64,000 nt of DNA from Perognathus longimembris pacificus (taxonomy: Eukaryota; Chordata; Mammalia; Rodentia; Heteromyidae). Within the stretch, counting starts at the first letter, position 1. Each line of letters opens with the position of its first letter. The translations under genes and the position numbers were made by a program. Shown in pieces: positions 63,100-64,000 of the stretch. The stretch covers positions 69,158,767 to 69,222,766 of the forward strand of contig NC_063161.1 in assembly GCF_023159225.1 (NCBI RefSeq). Reading direction: 5' to 3'. The notes under the pieces were generated by a model. The model had not been told where the DNA came from. It saw only the letters and a list, made by a program, of their open reading frames with translations, and searched no databases.

Positions 63100-63450
63100 C
63101 TTTCCAGCATCCCAATAAAGACCCTTAATTTATGGCTAAAGCATTATTTTAAACCACGTTGCGAATGATAAAGATCGGTTGTACGAACGCACCTCGAGAG
63201 AAATTGTATTAAAAGGAGAAAAGCAGGAAGGAGATTAGATATTGCATTAAAAGATAGAGTGATGGATTAAGACCTAGCCTGTAGATTTACTGTGACTTTA
63301 CCAGGAAAAGTGGGAGGGCGGTAAATCCAAAGTGACAATCTGGGTACGGTGTACCGGTATTTGTCACTTTTATTACACTTTGTTCAGAAGTTGTAGATGG
63401 GTCATTATTTTAAAATATAATAATAAAAAAAGGAACAATGTTCAATAAAG
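63100..63450. promoter_or_regulatory. Candidate conserved non-coding element
   Basis: Repeat-free, with isolated CpGs in AT-rich DNA. It holds ccttaatttatggc, gcattaaaag and gattaagacc, and the inverted repeat GGTAC-ggt-GTACC at 63343-63355 followed by CGGTA. No frame or RNA gene is recognised. Confidence 0.35.
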
Positions 63451-63720
63451 CTTAGAAATGAAAGCTTCTGTGCTGAGGACATGGGGTAAAAACCAAATTC
63501 ACGTCACTTTGGAGATCACAAAACATTGCCTAACAGAAGCTCCTTCCTGCCCTGTCCATAAAGCATTCCAAACCCAGGAAATGTGGGAGGAAAGGCTTCT
63601 TTCTGGAAGATTCCAGGCCCTAAGGAGAAAGGGAAGAGCCCCAGCATTCATTCTGTGTCTTTGCAGAAAAAGGTGGCTGGAACTGAGCTACCTGGCTATT
63701 CTATTTATTCATTCATTCAT
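63451..63720. other. Unique sequence
   Basis: No gene recognised. Ends in an imperfect (ATTC)n run at 63700-63725. Confidence 0.35.
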
Positions 63721-63725
63721 TCTTT

Positions 63726-63962
63726 TCTTTTTTTTTTTTTTTGTCAGTCATGGGGCTTAGACTCAGGGCATGGGTGCTGTTCCGAAGCTTTTCTGCTCAA
63801 GGCTAGCATTCTACCACTTTGAACCACAGTGCTAGTCCTGGTTTTCTGGTGGTTCATTGGAAATGAGAGTCTTGCAGACTGTCCTGCCTGAGCCAGCTTT
63901 GAACCATGACCCTCAGATCTCAGCCTCCTGAATAGCTAGGATGACAGGCATGAGTCACCCGG
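63726..63962 (-). repeat. Type B SINE
   Basis: T-run, 'gtcagtcatggggcttagactcagggcatggg', ending 'gctaggatgacaggcatgagtcacc'. Confidence 0.82.
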
Positions 63963-64000
63963 CCCTGCTGGCTCTTCCTTTCAGAATCTCTGTGTCGAGC

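Overview
This is nuclear DNA from a placental mammal, almost certainly a rodent. It holds one intact protein-coding gene, NPTX2 (neuronal pentraxin 2, also called Narp), on the + strand, set in DNA dense with interspersed repeats. The rodent assignment rests on ID-like tRNA-derived SINE modules and B1-like 7SL-derived modules. The commonest young SINE joins an ID-like left monomer to a second, tRNA-looking right monomer. That layout matches the published description of IDL-Geo, a SINE of Geomyoidea (pocket mice, kangaroo rats, pocket gophers), so a heteromyid or relative is my best guess. This is inference from remembered family structure, not a database match.

Layout. 1-9.2 kb is upstream flank: SINEs, a MIR, two L1 3' tails, a 54-bp triplicated repeat and a repeat-free AT-rich block just before the promoter. 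9.2-10.3 kb is a CpG island with the NPTX2 promoter and exon 1. NPTX2 has five coding exons (9827-10243, 11758-11974, 16637-16881, 18458-18637, 19249-19476) that join into a 428-codon frame. All splice phases agree and every intron is GT-AG. The 3' UTR ends near 20520 after an ATTAAA signal. 20.5-53.8 kb is a gene desert made of SINEs, microsatellites, ancient MIR/L2/MLT1 relics, LTR-like blocks and islands of repeat-free sequence, several rich in homeodomain-type TAATTA motifs. 53.86-61.13 kb is a nearly complete but broken LINE-1 on the - strand with 5' UTR, ORF1, ORF2 and 3' UTR. 61.1-64 kb is again SINEs, an L2 relic and unique sequence.

Function. The only gene product expected is a secreted synaptic pentraxin that clusters AMPA receptors. 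The promoter has a CCAAT box, GC boxes and a TGACG half-site, and the 3' UTR has an AU-rich nonamer. These fit an activity-induced, short-lived mRNA but do not prove it. No exon of a neighbouring gene was recognised. Human synteny would put TMEM130 downstream and BAIAP2L1 upstream, both probably outside the window.

The most interesting signals are: a perfect four-unit heat-shock element followed at once by a full CRE palindrome (31250-31286); a cluster of about ten CCACGCCC-type boxes (32285-32490); an approximately 56-bp tandem repeat inside the L1 5' UTR; a tandem in-frame splice acceptor at NPTX2 exon 2; and one SINE right-hand module carried by two different left-hand modules. Repeat boundaries are read by eye and are usually good to about 10 bases.
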